Shown piece after piece: positions 1-6,251 of a stretch of 8,657 nt of DNA (the first letter of the stretch is position 1; every line of letters begins with the position of its first letter). Position numbers and translations under genes: made by a program. This DNA comes from an uncultured Eubacteriales bacterium (lineage in GTDB: Bacteria > Bacillota > Clostridia > Oscillospirales > CAG-272). Location: positions 1-8,657 of the forward strand of contig CASEEB010000004.1 of assembly GCA_949286815.1 (NCBI GenBank), read 5' to 3'. The notes under the pieces were generated by a model. It saw only the letters and a list, made by a program, of their open reading frames with translations, made no database searches and had not been told where the DNA came from.

Positions 1-1668
1 GGCAGCTTTGACGAGGAATTCAACGAATTGTATGAAAGCATTTACGCCAAAGGACTGTACGAGGATCTATGGTTTTATTGGAACGGCAAGCCGCTTGTGA
101 TGCTGACGGGGGATGTCAATATGACAAACGAGCAAAAAGAGTTCTTTACCGTGCGGTATTCATGGGCGGTAGGAGCCACAAACTGGTACCAGGAGCGTAA
201 GGGCGCGGCGTGCTGGCCGTGGTCGGATGACTATCCGCAGGCACTCGGGTTGGCGGAGGACGGAAAAACCGTGGAGCAAATGGTGGTTATGTGCGGTTCG
301 GGCGCGATGACGGGACGCAGCACCGCGCCGAGACAGCACATTCAGTATGAGGGAGATTGGAACTTCGGATATGCGCTTATGAATACCACAACGCCGCTCG
401 GACTGATGTTTTCAAGTCATTTTGAGCGCGCGCTCAAAGTAGATCCGCCGCTTTTGATGATAACCGGCTGGAACGAATGGATTGCCGGGCGTTGGTCGGG
501 CGCGGGTGCCGGAGCGGGAGGCGTCGGTATGACCGTTGCCGGGGAGTATGTTGTCTCTTCTGACCCCGAAGATAAGGAATCTTCTTACTTTATTGATCAA
601 TTCAATCCCGAATACTCGCGTGATATTGAGCCTATGAAGGGCGGCTTCGGCGACAATTATTATTATCAGATGGCAGAGAATATCCGTTTATATAAGGGCA
701 GCCGGGAAATCGAGTCCGCGTTCGGACAATGGGCAATTGATATAAACGGCTCGGTAGGTCAGTGGTATGCCGTAGGACCGGAATACCGGGACTATGAGGG
801 AGATACGACAGACCGACTTTCACCGGGACATGTGGGCGGCAACGAATACGGAAGGTATGTTAATTTCAGCGGACGAAATGACATTGTGCTTGCCAAAGTC
901 TCAACCGACAGCAACTATCTGTATTTCTATGTCGAGTGCGCGGAGGATATTACCGACCCTGAGGGGACGAACTGGATGAACCTTTTCATAAACACGGACT
1001 GCGACGATAACACCGGATGGTACGGCTACGATTATCTTATCAACCGTTCGCAGGACGGAAATACGGTTTCCGTGGACAGATTCGTCGGCAAAGACACCTG
1101 GCAGCTTGAGTCGGCGGGAAAGGCCGAGTATGTAAGGAACGGAAAGATATTGCAGATAAAGCTTGAAAAATCCCTGATAGGTTTTGAGGATACCATGGAG
1201 TTCAAATGGGCGGACAATTCCATACCCACAAAGGACATAATGGAATTTCTTGACCAGGGAGACGCCGCTCCGAACGGAAGGTATAATTACAGATTTACCT
1301 TGAAGGAAACCGAAAGTAAAATTCCCGATGTGCTGAGCGAGGATATGGTGGTACTTAAATCGCGCTCTTACAACGCTTTTGTAAACGGTAAATCTGTGCG
1401 TATAGTGGAAGATAACACAAACGGTGTTCTGTTGGCTTCCGATCACGATATCTGGCTTCCGGTTTCGTTTCTTGAAGATTATCTGAATATATCGTGCGAC
1501 GGCGCGGACAAAACCAATCATTACGGAATGGAGTATGTAAAGGCAAATTCGCTTATTGAGAATTCCGGAAAGAAAATAACCGTATGCTCCGACGGGCTTG
1601 TGGTAATCGCGGACAGTATAATTGAAGATGAAAATGTGCTGAGAACACTTTATAATTCTTTGATGTAA
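1..1668 (+). CDS. Partial exported glycoside-hydrolase-like protein with CBM9/DOMON-like and stalk domains (5' end off window)
   Basis: The frame is open from base 1, so the N-terminus is missing and 555 residues remain. The in-frame TTG at 28 is not a convincing start. Residues 1 to about 230 resemble the C-terminal part of a GH71/GH99-like TIM barrel: FYWNGKPLVML near the start, a WNEW motif at residues 157-160, and FIDQFNPEYSRDIEPMKGG at 197-215 followed by DNYYYQ at 218-223. Residues about 243-445 look like a carbohydrate-binding beta-sandwich of the CBM9/DOMON type (NDIVLAKV, YLYFYVECAEDIT, NLFINTD, GWYGYDYLINRS). Residues about 455-545 look like a copper amine oxidase N-terminal (stalk) domain, with FVNGK and IWLPVSFLEDYL, a fold common in surface proteins of Firmicutes. 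I infer an exported polysaccharide-degrading or -binding protein; substrate and catalytic residues cannot be fixed. Domain calls are from memory of family patterns. The gene ends 30 bp before a bidirectional terminator and converges on the minus-strand genes. Confidence 0.75.
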   Translation, partial: GSFDEEFNELYESIYAKGLYEDLWFYWNGKPLVMLTGDVNMTNEQKEFFTVRYSWAVGATNWYQERKGAACWPWSDDYPQALGLAEDGKTVEQMVVMCGSGAMTGRSTAPRQHIQYEGDWNFGYALMNTTTPLGLMFSSHFERALKVDPPLLMITGWNEWIAGRWSGAGAGAGGVGMTVAGEYVVSSDPEDKESSYFIDQFNPEYSRDIEPMKGGFGDNYYYQMAENIRLYKGSREIESAFGQWAIDINGSVGQWYAVGPEYRDYEGDTTDRLSPGHVGGNEYGRYVNFSGRNDIVLAKVSTDSNYLYFYVECAEDITDPEGTNWMNLFINTDCDDNTGWYGYDYLINRSQDGNTVSVDRFVGKDTWQLESAGKAEYVRNGKILQIKLEKSLIGFEDTMEFKWADNSIPTKDIMEFLDQGDAAPNGRYNYRFTLKETESKIPDVLSEDMVVLKSRSYNAFVNGKSVRIVEDNTNGVLLASDHDIWLPVSFLEDYLNISCDGADKTNHYGMEYVKANSLIENSGKKITVCSDGLVVIADSIIEDENVLRTLYNSLM

Positions 1669-1697
1669 CATAATTTTAAAAAGAAATAATAAATAAG

Positions 1698-1736
1698 AAA
1701 CGCCTGTCTTTTGATTGTACCAAGAGACAGGCGTTT
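1698..1736. terminator. Bidirectional rho-independent terminator between convergent genes
   Basis: A perfect 12-bp stem, AAACGCCTGTCT (1698-1709) with AGACAGGCGTTT (1725-1736), encloses a 15-nt loop. On the plus strand it is followed by a T after the TTT of the stem. On the minus strand the stem runs into TTTCTTATTTATT. It lies 30 bp after the stop of the plus-strand hydrolase-like gene and 50 bp after the stop of the minus-strand gene at 1786, so it can serve both. Confidence 0.9.
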
Positions 1737-1785
1737 TGATTCGTAATAATTGAAAATAAATATTCGGTTTTACAAAAGGTCAAAT

Positions 1786-2223
1786 TTATGATTCGGACGG
1801 ATTTTTGTCATCGTCATCTATTATACATCCGAGGGGCGAGCCGCAGGCGGGACAAACAAGGGATTCCGCGTTTACCGACTCGTCAAAGCAAACCGTTTCT
1901 CCGCAGGACGGGCAAACGATTTCATAATAGTCTTCACCGTCGTCGCAGTCCGCAAAACAACTGTCGCAATTTCCGTCGCATTCGTCCTCATCGTCATCAT
2001 CATTGTCAAACAGGATTTCCTCAATGTCTCCGAGGTCTTCGTCTATTTCCTCGATATAGCTGCCAAGGTCGTCCATGTCCTCCTGCATTTCGGATATCTG
2101 TTCTGCCATGTCCGAGCACAATGCCAGAAGCTCTTTTATAAGCCTTGCCTCCGCAGAGGTCTCGTCAAGAGCCAATCCTTCCGCAAGTCCTTTGATGTAC
2201 GCCGCTTTTTCGGTGAGTTCCAT
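1786..2223 (-). CDS. CD1247 N-terminal domain-type acidic zinc-ribbon protein
   Basis: A 145-residue protein starting MELTEKAAYIKGLAEG. An in-frame ATG lies 24 bp upstream at 2247, but AAGGAAAGGT at 2231-2240 sits at good spacing for the ATG at 2223 and none precedes the upstream ATG. Residues 1-72 are predicted helical and very acidic, with a coiled-coil-like run (MAEQISEMQEDMDDLGSYIEE). A polyacidic linker (about 73-81) follows. The C-terminal part has two CxxC knuckles, CPSCG (104-108) and CPACG (124-128), typical of a zinc ribbon, plus a second cysteine cluster at 82, 86, 89 and 93 in the linker. I recognise the N-terminus as the domain named after Clostridioides difficile CD1247, found in many Clostridia; some databases mislabel such proteins as AraC regulators, but no helix-turn-helix is visible. 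The molecular role is unknown. It lies downstream of efp on the same strand, 153 bp away. Confidence 0.8.
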   Translation of the reverse strand: MELTEKAAYIKGLAEGLALDETSAEARLIKELLALCSDMAEQISEMQEDMDDLGSYIEEIDEDLGDIEEILFDNDDDDEDECDGNCDSCFADCDDGEDYYEIVCPSCGETVCFDESVNAESLVCPACGSPLGCIIDDDDKNPSES

Positions 2224-2230
2224 TGTATTT

Positions 2231-2240
2231 ACCTTTCCTT
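2231..2240 (-). promoter_or_regulatory. Ribosome binding site fixing the start of the CD1247-type gene
   Basis: On the minus strand this reads AAGGAAAGGT, with the purine core about 8 nt before the ATG at 2221-2223. It lies inside the longer frame that begins at 2247, which argues that the shorter 145-residue product is the real one. Confidence 0.7.
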
Positions 2241-2333
2241 TCCGCATAAGGTGTTTTTTATCAAAGCCGAGATATCAGAAGACTGAATACAAGGCGGATA
2301 AAAATACCGTTAAACCTGTAATTTTAAAATATA

Positions 2334-2362
2334 CGGAAAACCCGCCGGACGCGAATTTTCCG
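2334..2362 (-). terminator. Possible rho-independent terminator after efp
   Basis: The arms CGGAAAA (2334-2340) and TTTTCCG (2356-2362) pair perfectly. Inside them CGC (2343-2345) can pair with GCG (2351-2353). On the minus strand the hairpin begins 14 nt after the efp stop and is followed by the T-rich run TATATTTTAAAATT. The tail is not a clean T-tract, so termination may be partial and some read-through into the CD1247-type gene is possible. Confidence 0.5.
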
Positions 2363-2376
2363 CACTTTTGTTGTTA

Positions 2377-2934
2377 TTAAGCGCGGGAGAGATATTCTCC
2401 TGTGCGCGTGTCTATCTTCAGCACGTCTCCGACATTGATGAACAGCGGAACTTTGATAACCGCTCCGGTCTCAAGTGTCGCGGGCTTAAGTGTGTTTGTA
2501 GCTGTGTTTCCCGCGAATCCGGGGTCTGTTTCGGTGACCGCAAGCTCGACAAAGATAGGGGGCTCTACTCCGAATACATTGCCCTTGTAGGAAATGATCT
2601 TGCACATCATTTCTTCCTTTACGAATTTAAACGCGTCGCCAAGCTTGTCCCGGTTGAGAGGAAGCATGTCGAATGTTTCCATATCCATAAAATAGTAAAG
2701 GTCGCCGTCATTGTATGAATATTGCATGTCTTTTCTTTCAATATAAGCGTTTTCAAATTTATCCGTAGGGCTGAATGTCTTTTCCACAACGGCTCCGGAA
2801 ATTACGTTTTTAAGCTTTGTGCGTACAAATGCCGCTCCCTTGCCGGGCTTTACATGCTGGAATTCGATAACCTGATACACGTTACCATCCATTTCAAAAG
2901 TTACACCGTTCTTGAAATCGCCGGCTACTACCAT
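2377..2934 (-). CDS. efp: Translation elongation factor P (EF-P)
   Basis: A 185-residue protein, the normal EF-P length. EF-P binds ribosomes stalled at polyproline stretches, between the P and E sites, and promotes peptide bond formation. The N-terminal KOW-like domain (about 1-62) carries the conserved loop VKPGKGAAFVRTK, with the modifiable lysine at residue 32; in Bacillus subtilis the equivalent Lys32 carries 5-aminopentanol. The two OB-fold domains follow, with the family features EKTF and MDMETFD in domain II and the C-terminal ending KIDTRTGEYLSRA. The frame stays open up to an ATG at 2973, but GGAGG at 2945-2949 lies 10 nt before the ATG at 2934, and MVVAGDFKNG matches typical EF-P N-termini, so 2934 is chosen. 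A sigma-A-like promoter lies at 3019-3047 and a possible terminator just past the stop. No EF-P modification enzyme gene is visible nearby. Confidence 0.98.
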   Translation of the reverse strand: MVVAGDFKNGVTFEMDGNVYQVIEFQHVKPGKGAAFVRTKLKNVISGAVVEKTFSPTDKFENAYIERKDMQYSYNDGDLYYFMDMETFDMLPLNRDKLGDAFKFVKEEMMCKIISYKGNVFGVEPPIFVELAVTETDPGFAGNTATNTLKPATLETGAVIKVPLFINVGDVLKIDTRTGEYLSRA

Positions 2935-2944
2935 ACAGAAAATA

Positions 2945-2949
2945 CCTCC
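2945..2949 (-). promoter_or_regulatory. Strong ribosome binding site (GGAGG) fixing the efp start
   Basis: The minus strand reads GGAGG, 10 nt before the ATG at 2932-2934. It lies downstream of an in-frame ATG at 2971-2973, so that upstream ATG should not be used as the start. Confidence 0.85.
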
Positions 2950-3018
2950 AAAAAATCGAATCGCCGTACCCATTTTACAATGAGACGAATTATATATTGA
3001 TTACATAAATTACATTTT

Positions 3019-3047
3019 ATTATATACTATTTGAGGACACAATTCAA
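3019..3047 (-). promoter_or_regulatory. Sigma-A-like promoter for efp
   Basis: On the minus strand the -35 TTGAAT (3042-3047) and the perfect -10 TATAAT (3019-3024) are separated by 17 bp. Transcription would start near 3011-3013, giving a 5' leader of about 77 nt to the efp ATG. A second TATAAT at 2989-2994 lacks a good -35. The promoter lies in the gap after yfcE, so efp need not depend on read-through from proA-yfcE. Confidence 0.75.
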
Positions 3048-3101
3048 TAAATATTAAAATCCAAAGTGTAAACTTTTTGTTATGATATTAATGACGATTT
3101 G

Positions 3102-3659
3102 TTATCTGTCCGATACATTGAATTTCATAAGCACATTGGAGTCAAAATCCTTGATCTTAAATTCGCCGGAATCGTAAATCATATACGTTTTGGGGTTGTT
3201 TTCCTTAGGCAAGGATACCGAACCGGGGTTTACGCAGACTGTTTTTCCTCTTACTTCTTTTTTGAAAATGTGGGTATGACCGTATAAAAATACGGTGTTG
3301 CCGGTCAGAGGAGGGAGCGTGTCGGGATTGTATATGTGCCCGTGTGACATAAACAGATTCAGATTGCAGTCGCCGTCGTACACCTGAGAGTATACCGAAA
3401 GAATCGGAAATTCAAGCACCATGGCGTCCACCTCGGTGTCGCAGTTTCCTCTTACGCAAATAAGTGAATCCTTGTTGGAATTGAGCAACGTAATTACTTG
3501 CTTGGGATTGTAGTTTTCCGGTAGGGGATTGCGCGGTCCGTGGTAGAGAATGTCTCCCAGAATGAGAATTTTATCGACATTTTCTTTTTCGGCGGAGGAC
3601 AGCATTGCCTCGCAGCATTTGCTGTCCCCGTGTATGTCGGATGCTATCAATAGCCTCAT
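3102..3659 (-). CDS. yfcE: YfcE/MJ0936-family metallophosphodiesterase
   Basis: A 185-residue calcineurin-like metallophosphoesterase, matching the roughly 184-residue length of E. coli YfcE. All dinuclear metal-site motifs are present: DIHG at residues 8-11, GD at 35-36 followed by HGPRN (40-44), GNCD at 71-74, SHGH at 105-108 and GHTH at 127-130. The NPGSVSLP motif near the C-terminus is also typical. E. coli YfcE hydrolyses artificial phosphodiester substrates with manganese; the natural substrate of the family is not settled. The protein is predicted cytoplasmic, with no signal or membrane segment. Its ATG overlaps the proA stop in an ATGA (3656-3659), and GGGGAAGGA just upstream lies inside the end of proA, which implies translational coupling. 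A functional link to proline synthesis is not evident. No strong terminator was found after the stop. Confidence 0.95.
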   Translation of the reverse strand: MRLLIASDIHGDSKCCEAMLSSAEKENVDKILILGDILYHGPRNPLPENYNPKQVITLLNSNKDSLICVRGNCDTEVDAMVLEFPILSVYSQVYDGDCNLNLFMSHGHIYNPDTLPPLTGNTVFLYGHTHIFKKEVRGKTVCVNPGSVSLPKENNPKTYMIYDSGEFKIKDFDSNVLMKFNVSDR

Positions 3660-4912
3660 CTTATCTGTCCTTCCCCGGTAATGAGATATTTTTGAGTGGT
3701 GAGAGCATCGAGTCCCATAGGGCCTCTCGCGTGAAGCTTTTGGGTAGAGATACCTATTTCGGCTCCGAAGCCGAATTCTCCACCGTCGGTAAATCTTGTT
3801 GACGCATTTACGTATACCGCCGCGGAATCGACCATGCTGCGGAACTTCTGCGCGTCTTTCGCGGAATTGGTAATGATTGCCTCACTGTGCCCCGTGCTGT
3901 ATTTGTTGATATGCTCAATAGCCTCGTCGGTGGAATCTACTGTTTTTACCGCGAGAATCATGTCGTCGTACTCGGTCTTATAGTCCTCCTCGGTCGCCTG
4001 TTTTATACCGGGGAGTATAGCAAGAGTTCTTTCGCAGCCCCTCAGCTCAAGACCGTATTTTGACTCGGTCGCGGCTTTGAAATTCTTTAAAAATTTATCG
4101 GCGACGTCCGAATGAACAAGCAGAGTTTCTATGGCGTTGCAGACCGCGGGACGCGAACATTTTGCGTTTATGGCGACGGACAGCGCCATTTCAAGGTCGG
4201 CGGAACTGTCTACGTATAGGTGACAGTTTCCCGCTCCGGTCTCGATTGTGGGTACCTTGGAGTTTTGTACCACAGCTTCGATGAGCCGTTTGCTTCCTCT
4301 GGGAATCAGTACATCAATGTAGTCTTTCATGGACATGAGCGCGTTTGCGCTTTCATGACCCTGCCCGGGTTCAATAAATCCTAAGACATCCGGCGATATA
4401 TTACATTCGGATAAGGCTTCTTTCATTGCGCGTACCAGGGCAAGGTTGGTGAATATCGCCTCTTTTCCTCCCCTGAGCACTACGGCGTTTCCGGTTTTTA
4501 TGCAGAGCGCCGCCGCGTCCACCGTTACGTTGGGACGGGCTTCGTATATCATAGCCACAACGCCGAGCGGTACTTTTTCGCAGCATATCTCAAGACCGCA
4601 GGAAGTCGTGGTCACACTTCCCGAGCCGATAGGGTCGGGAAGCTTTATAAGCGAAACTAACGAGTCGCAGATTCCGTCAATTCTTTCCTTATTGAGCATA
4701 AGACGGTCAAGCATCGGTGCGGGAATGCCGTTTTCCTTGGCGTTGATAAGGTCTTTTTTGTTTTCCGAAATTATTTCGTCGCATTTGATTTTAAGCTTTT
4801 CGGATATTTTTTCAAGTACTTGATTTTTGCTTTTCGTGTTTAAAATGGCAAGGTTTTTTGACGCCGCTTTTGCCGCGCGGCATATAGCTTCTGTTTTTTC
4901 GTAGGTCGTCAT
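3656..4912 (-). CDS. proA: Gamma-glutamyl phosphate reductase (glutamate-5-semialdehyde dehydrogenase)
   Basis: A full-length 418-residue ProA. It reduces gamma-glutamyl 5-phosphate with NADPH to glutamate 5-semialdehyde, the second step of proline synthesis, in the cytoplasm. Visible family motifs are VPLGVVAMIYEARPNVTVDA (114-133), KTGNAVVLRGGKEA (139-152), IPRGSKRLI (203-211), TGAGNCHLYVD (225-235), the active-site segment RPAVCNAIETLLV (254-266) with presumed catalytic Cys258, and the C-terminal FGFGAEIGISTQKLHARGPMGL. The start has AAAGG at 4923-4927, 10 nt upstream. It overlaps yfcE by 4 bp. The glutamate 5-kinase gene proB, which usually precedes proA, is not in the window; the next gene upstream on this strand is a flavin-reductase-like gene, 261 bp away. 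No T-box motif is visible in the leader. Confidence 0.98.
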   Translation of the reverse strand: MTTYEKTEAICRAAKAASKNLAILNTKSKNQVLEKISEKLKIKCDEIISENKKDLINAKENGIPAPMLDRLMLNKERIDGICDSLVSLIKLPDPIGSGSVTTTSCGLEICCEKVPLGVVAMIYEARPNVTVDAAALCIKTGNAVVLRGGKEAIFTNLALVRAMKEALSECNISPDVLGFIEPGQGHESANALMSMKDYIDVLIPRGSKRLIEAVVQNSKVPTIETGAGNCHLYVDSSADLEMALSVAINAKCSRPAVCNAIETLLVHSDVADKFLKNFKAATESKYGLELRGCERTLAILPGIKQATEEDYKTEYDDMILAVKTVDSTDEAIEHINKYSTGHSEAIITNSAKDAQKFRSMVDSAAVYVNASTRFTDGGEFGFGAEIGISTQKLHARGPMGLDALTTQKYLITGEGQIR

Positions 4913-5173
4913 TTTACATTAACCTTTCGTATTTTTATAAACTGATTTTTTCGGTGAAAACTATCTTCATTCAATACCGCGATTCAATACTGTGCGTTCC
5001 TGATTTGTAAATCCATAGCCGGATATTTTTAAAAAGCGGGCAAACAGAAAATCCATTGTCGGGTAAATTGCGCGGTTTTTCTGAAAAGAAATGAAAATGA
5101 TAATTAAAGCATTGATGTTAATTCCGAGGATTGCCAAGTACGCTTTCTCTTGTTATTGCGCGGATTTTATTTT
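4913..5173. other. Spacer between proA and the flavin-reductase-like gene, with short direct repeats
   Basis: No coding frame was recognised. A possible proA -10 (TATAAA on the minus strand, 4934-4939) has no convincing -35. Two short direct repeats are present on the plus strand: ATTCAATAC at 4969-4977 and 4982-4990 (period 13 bp), and ATTGCGCGG at 5067-5075 and 5155-5163, each of the latter leading into a T-rich run. No clear terminator for the flavin-reductase-like gene was found here. Confidence 0.5.
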
Positions 5174-5695
5174 TCAATTATCCTCTTTTATCAACACCTT
5201 CTCAATTTGCGAAACATAAAATCTGTGAAAATCATTCTTTGCGTAGTTGGACAGGGGAGAGATATCGGTGAAGGCGTCTTTTTTCAGATCGTCGGCGTAA
5301 AGCTTTTTGCATACGATAACTATTTCCGACTGCTCAATGCAGGGTACGTTGTCGTATAGGAAGACCGTAAGCCCGGCATTTTTCAGTTTATCCTCATTTT
5401 TTCCGGAATGCGAGCCGCAGTAATTCAAAGCCGACCTGTATTTTTCTCCCGGAAAACACAGGGAATATCTGTCGTTTTCTTCAATAAGCCCGAAAGTATA
5501 TCTTTGAGGTCGGATAAATACGGTGCAGACAGGTTTGCCCCAGAGTATTCCGGCGCATCCCCAGCTGGCGGTCATGGCGTTGGCGCCGCTTTGGCTGTTT
5601 TTGTCAGGGAGAGTTATCAGCATCCAGTTTTTGCCTATAAGCTCAAAAAGGTTTTTGTCAAGCGCTTCGGGCAGAATTTCTTTGAATTTTTCCAT
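5174..5695 (-). CDS. Flavin reductase-like domain protein (FMN-binding)
   Basis: A 173-residue protein of the flavin reductase-like split-barrel family. Members bind FMN and reduce flavins or act in electron transfer with NAD(P)H; small clostridial members mostly lack an assigned partner. Recognisable motifs are NAMTASWG (39-46), which follows the start of the barrel and is a typical flavin-phosphate contact region; FIRPQRYT (60-67); SGKNEDKLK (97-105), corresponding to the family's SGxxxDK; and a C-terminal HRFYVSQIEKVL (157-168). No signal peptide or membrane segment is seen. The start is supported by AAGGAG about 7 nt before the ATG. It appears to be a single-gene unit: the repeat-bearing spacer separates it from the permease and 261 bp separate it from proA. 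Exact substrate and partner are unknown. Confidence 0.88.
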   Translation of the reverse strand: MEKFKEILPEALDKNLFELIGKNWMLITLPDKNSQSGANAMTASWGCAGILWGKPVCTVFIRPQRYTFGLIEENDRYSLCFPGEKYRSALNYCGSHSGKNEDKLKNAGLTVFLYDNVPCIEQSEIVIVCKKLYADDLKKDAFTDISPLSNYAKNDFHRFYVSQIEKVLIKEDN

Positions 5696-5734
5696 AGTTG
5701 CTCCTTAATAATTATCTTTATATTTCTGTATTTT

Positions 5735-5766
5735 ATTATATGACCGGTTTTCCACTGATGGTTCAA
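5735..5766 (-). promoter_or_regulatory. Possible promoter of the flavin-reductase-like gene
   Basis: On the minus strand a perfect TATAAT (5735-5740) is preceded by TTGAAC (5761-5766), but the spacer is 20 bp, longer than the 16-18 bp normally used. The -10 lies about 40 bp before the ATG. The -10 is the better supported half; the true -35 may differ. Confidence 0.4.
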
Positions 5767-5836
5767 AACTTAAAATGCGGTAATTTAACAGATTTGAAAA
5801 TTTTTATTCGTGCATTATTCGGTTTTCACAAATAAT

Positions 5837-5877
5837 ACCCGGACAGTTTTGCAGGACGCGAAACTGCGGTATACAGC
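5837..5877. repeat. Repeat unit, copy 1 (diverged and 3'-truncated)
   Basis: 41 bp matching the start of copies 2 and 3 with two substitutions (A for G at 5853, G for A at 5860). The first hairpin is kept: arms start at 5844 and end at 5866, with one T-G wobble and a mismatch next to the loop. The unit stops after GTATACAGC (5869-5877), so the partner arm GCTGTATAC and the loop between are absent or decayed beyond recognition. Confidence 0.85.
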
Positions 5878-5923
5878 AAGTTAAATGTAATAGTTATGAG
5901 TTCTTTATGCGTGTGTCGCGGAT

Positions 5924-6010
5924 GAACCCGGACAGTTTTGCGGGACGCAAAACTGCGGTATACAGCCAGTATGACTATATTAAATAGATTTCTTCACGCT
6001 GTATACATTA
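5924..6010. repeat. Repeat unit, copy 2 (87 bp, two inverted repeats)
   Basis: This unit is identical to copy 3 except for C at 5929, where copy 3 has T. Inverted repeat I is CAGTTTTGCG (5933-5942) with CGCAAAACTG (5946-5955), a perfect 10-bp stem with loop GGA; the flanking CCG (5928-5930) and CGG (5956-5958) can extend it past a 2-nt bulge. Inverted repeat II is GTATACAGC (5958-5966) with GCTGTATAC (5998-6006), enclosing 31 nt. There is no T-tract after either stem on the plus strand, so this is not an ordinary terminator. I do not recognise the element. Confidence 0.95.
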
Positions 6011-6021
6011 AATCGAAAACA

Positions 6022-6108
6022 GAACCTGGACAGTTTTGCGGGACGCAAAACTGCGGTATACAGCCAGTATGACTATATTAAATAGATTTCTTCACGCTGT
6101 ATACATTA
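6022..6108. repeat. Repeat unit, copy 3 (87 bp, two inverted repeats)
   Basis: Starts 98 bp after copy 2, separated from it by an 11-bp linker (6011-6021), and matches it at 86 of 87 positions. The single difference, T at 6027, still allows a G-T wobble pair in the extended base of hairpin I. Both inverted repeats are exact: hairpin I at 6031-6053 and the outer arms GTATACAGC (6056-6064) and GCTGTATAC (6096-6104). Confidence 0.95.
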
Positions 6109-6216
6109 TATCATACAGTCAGAATTATTTCAATATTTCTTTATTACAAATTTGAAATTTTTGACAAAGCAACTTCATTACCTTTCGGGCGTCTCAAATA
6201 AAACCTATTACAAAAA

Positions 6217-6251
6217 GAATGTCGCAAGCTAAAGTAAGGCTTGCGGCATTC
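6217..6251 (-). terminator. Rho-independent terminator of the BceAB-type operon
   Basis: The arms GAATGTCGCAAGC (6217-6229) and GCTTGCGGCATTC (6239-6251) form a 13-bp stem with one wobble-type position and a 9-nt loop. On the minus strand the stem is followed by TTTTTG (6211-6216), the T-tract expected for transcripts from the permease gene, which stops about 40 bp upstream at 6291. On the plus strand there is no T-tract, so it acts on minus-strand transcripts. Confidence 0.9.

Noticed and set aside
901..1671. Long open minus-strand frame (256 codons) opposite the hydrolase-like gene
   Set aside because: It is fully antisense to a plus-strand frame with clear domain motifs, has no recognisable domain of its own, and would read across the domain core of the real gene.
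2935..2973. N-terminal extension of EF-P from the ATG at 2973
   Set aside because: The strong GGAGG lies inside this extension, and the extension does not resemble EF-P; the start at 2934 fits family N-termini.
3061..3080. Terminator after yfcE (AAAGT/ACTTT hairpin)
   Set aside because: The stem is only 5 bp and AT-rich, with no proper T-tract on the minus strand; too weak to call.
4913..5173. T-box riboswitch controlling proA
   Set aside because: Proline genes in some Firmicutes have one, but the conserved T-box sequence and an antiterminator/terminator pair are not present in this leader.
5920..5955. tRNA-like GGTTC T-arm motif on the minus strand beside the repeat
   Set aside because: No paired T-stem, anticodon arm or acceptor stem can be built around it, and the motif changes in copy 3 context.
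5958..6006. Tiny IS630/mariner-type MITE with TA-flanked ends (TACAGC...GCTGTA)
   Set aside because: The arms are only 9 bp, no transposase-end motif is recognised, and copy 1 keeps the left arm instead of showing an empty TA site. A genome-wide search would be needed to revive this idea.
5837..6108. CRISPR array
   Set aside because: Only three units, unequal in length, with an internal repeat of 87 bp, a non-unique 11-bp linker and no cas genes. This does not fit repeat-spacer architecture.
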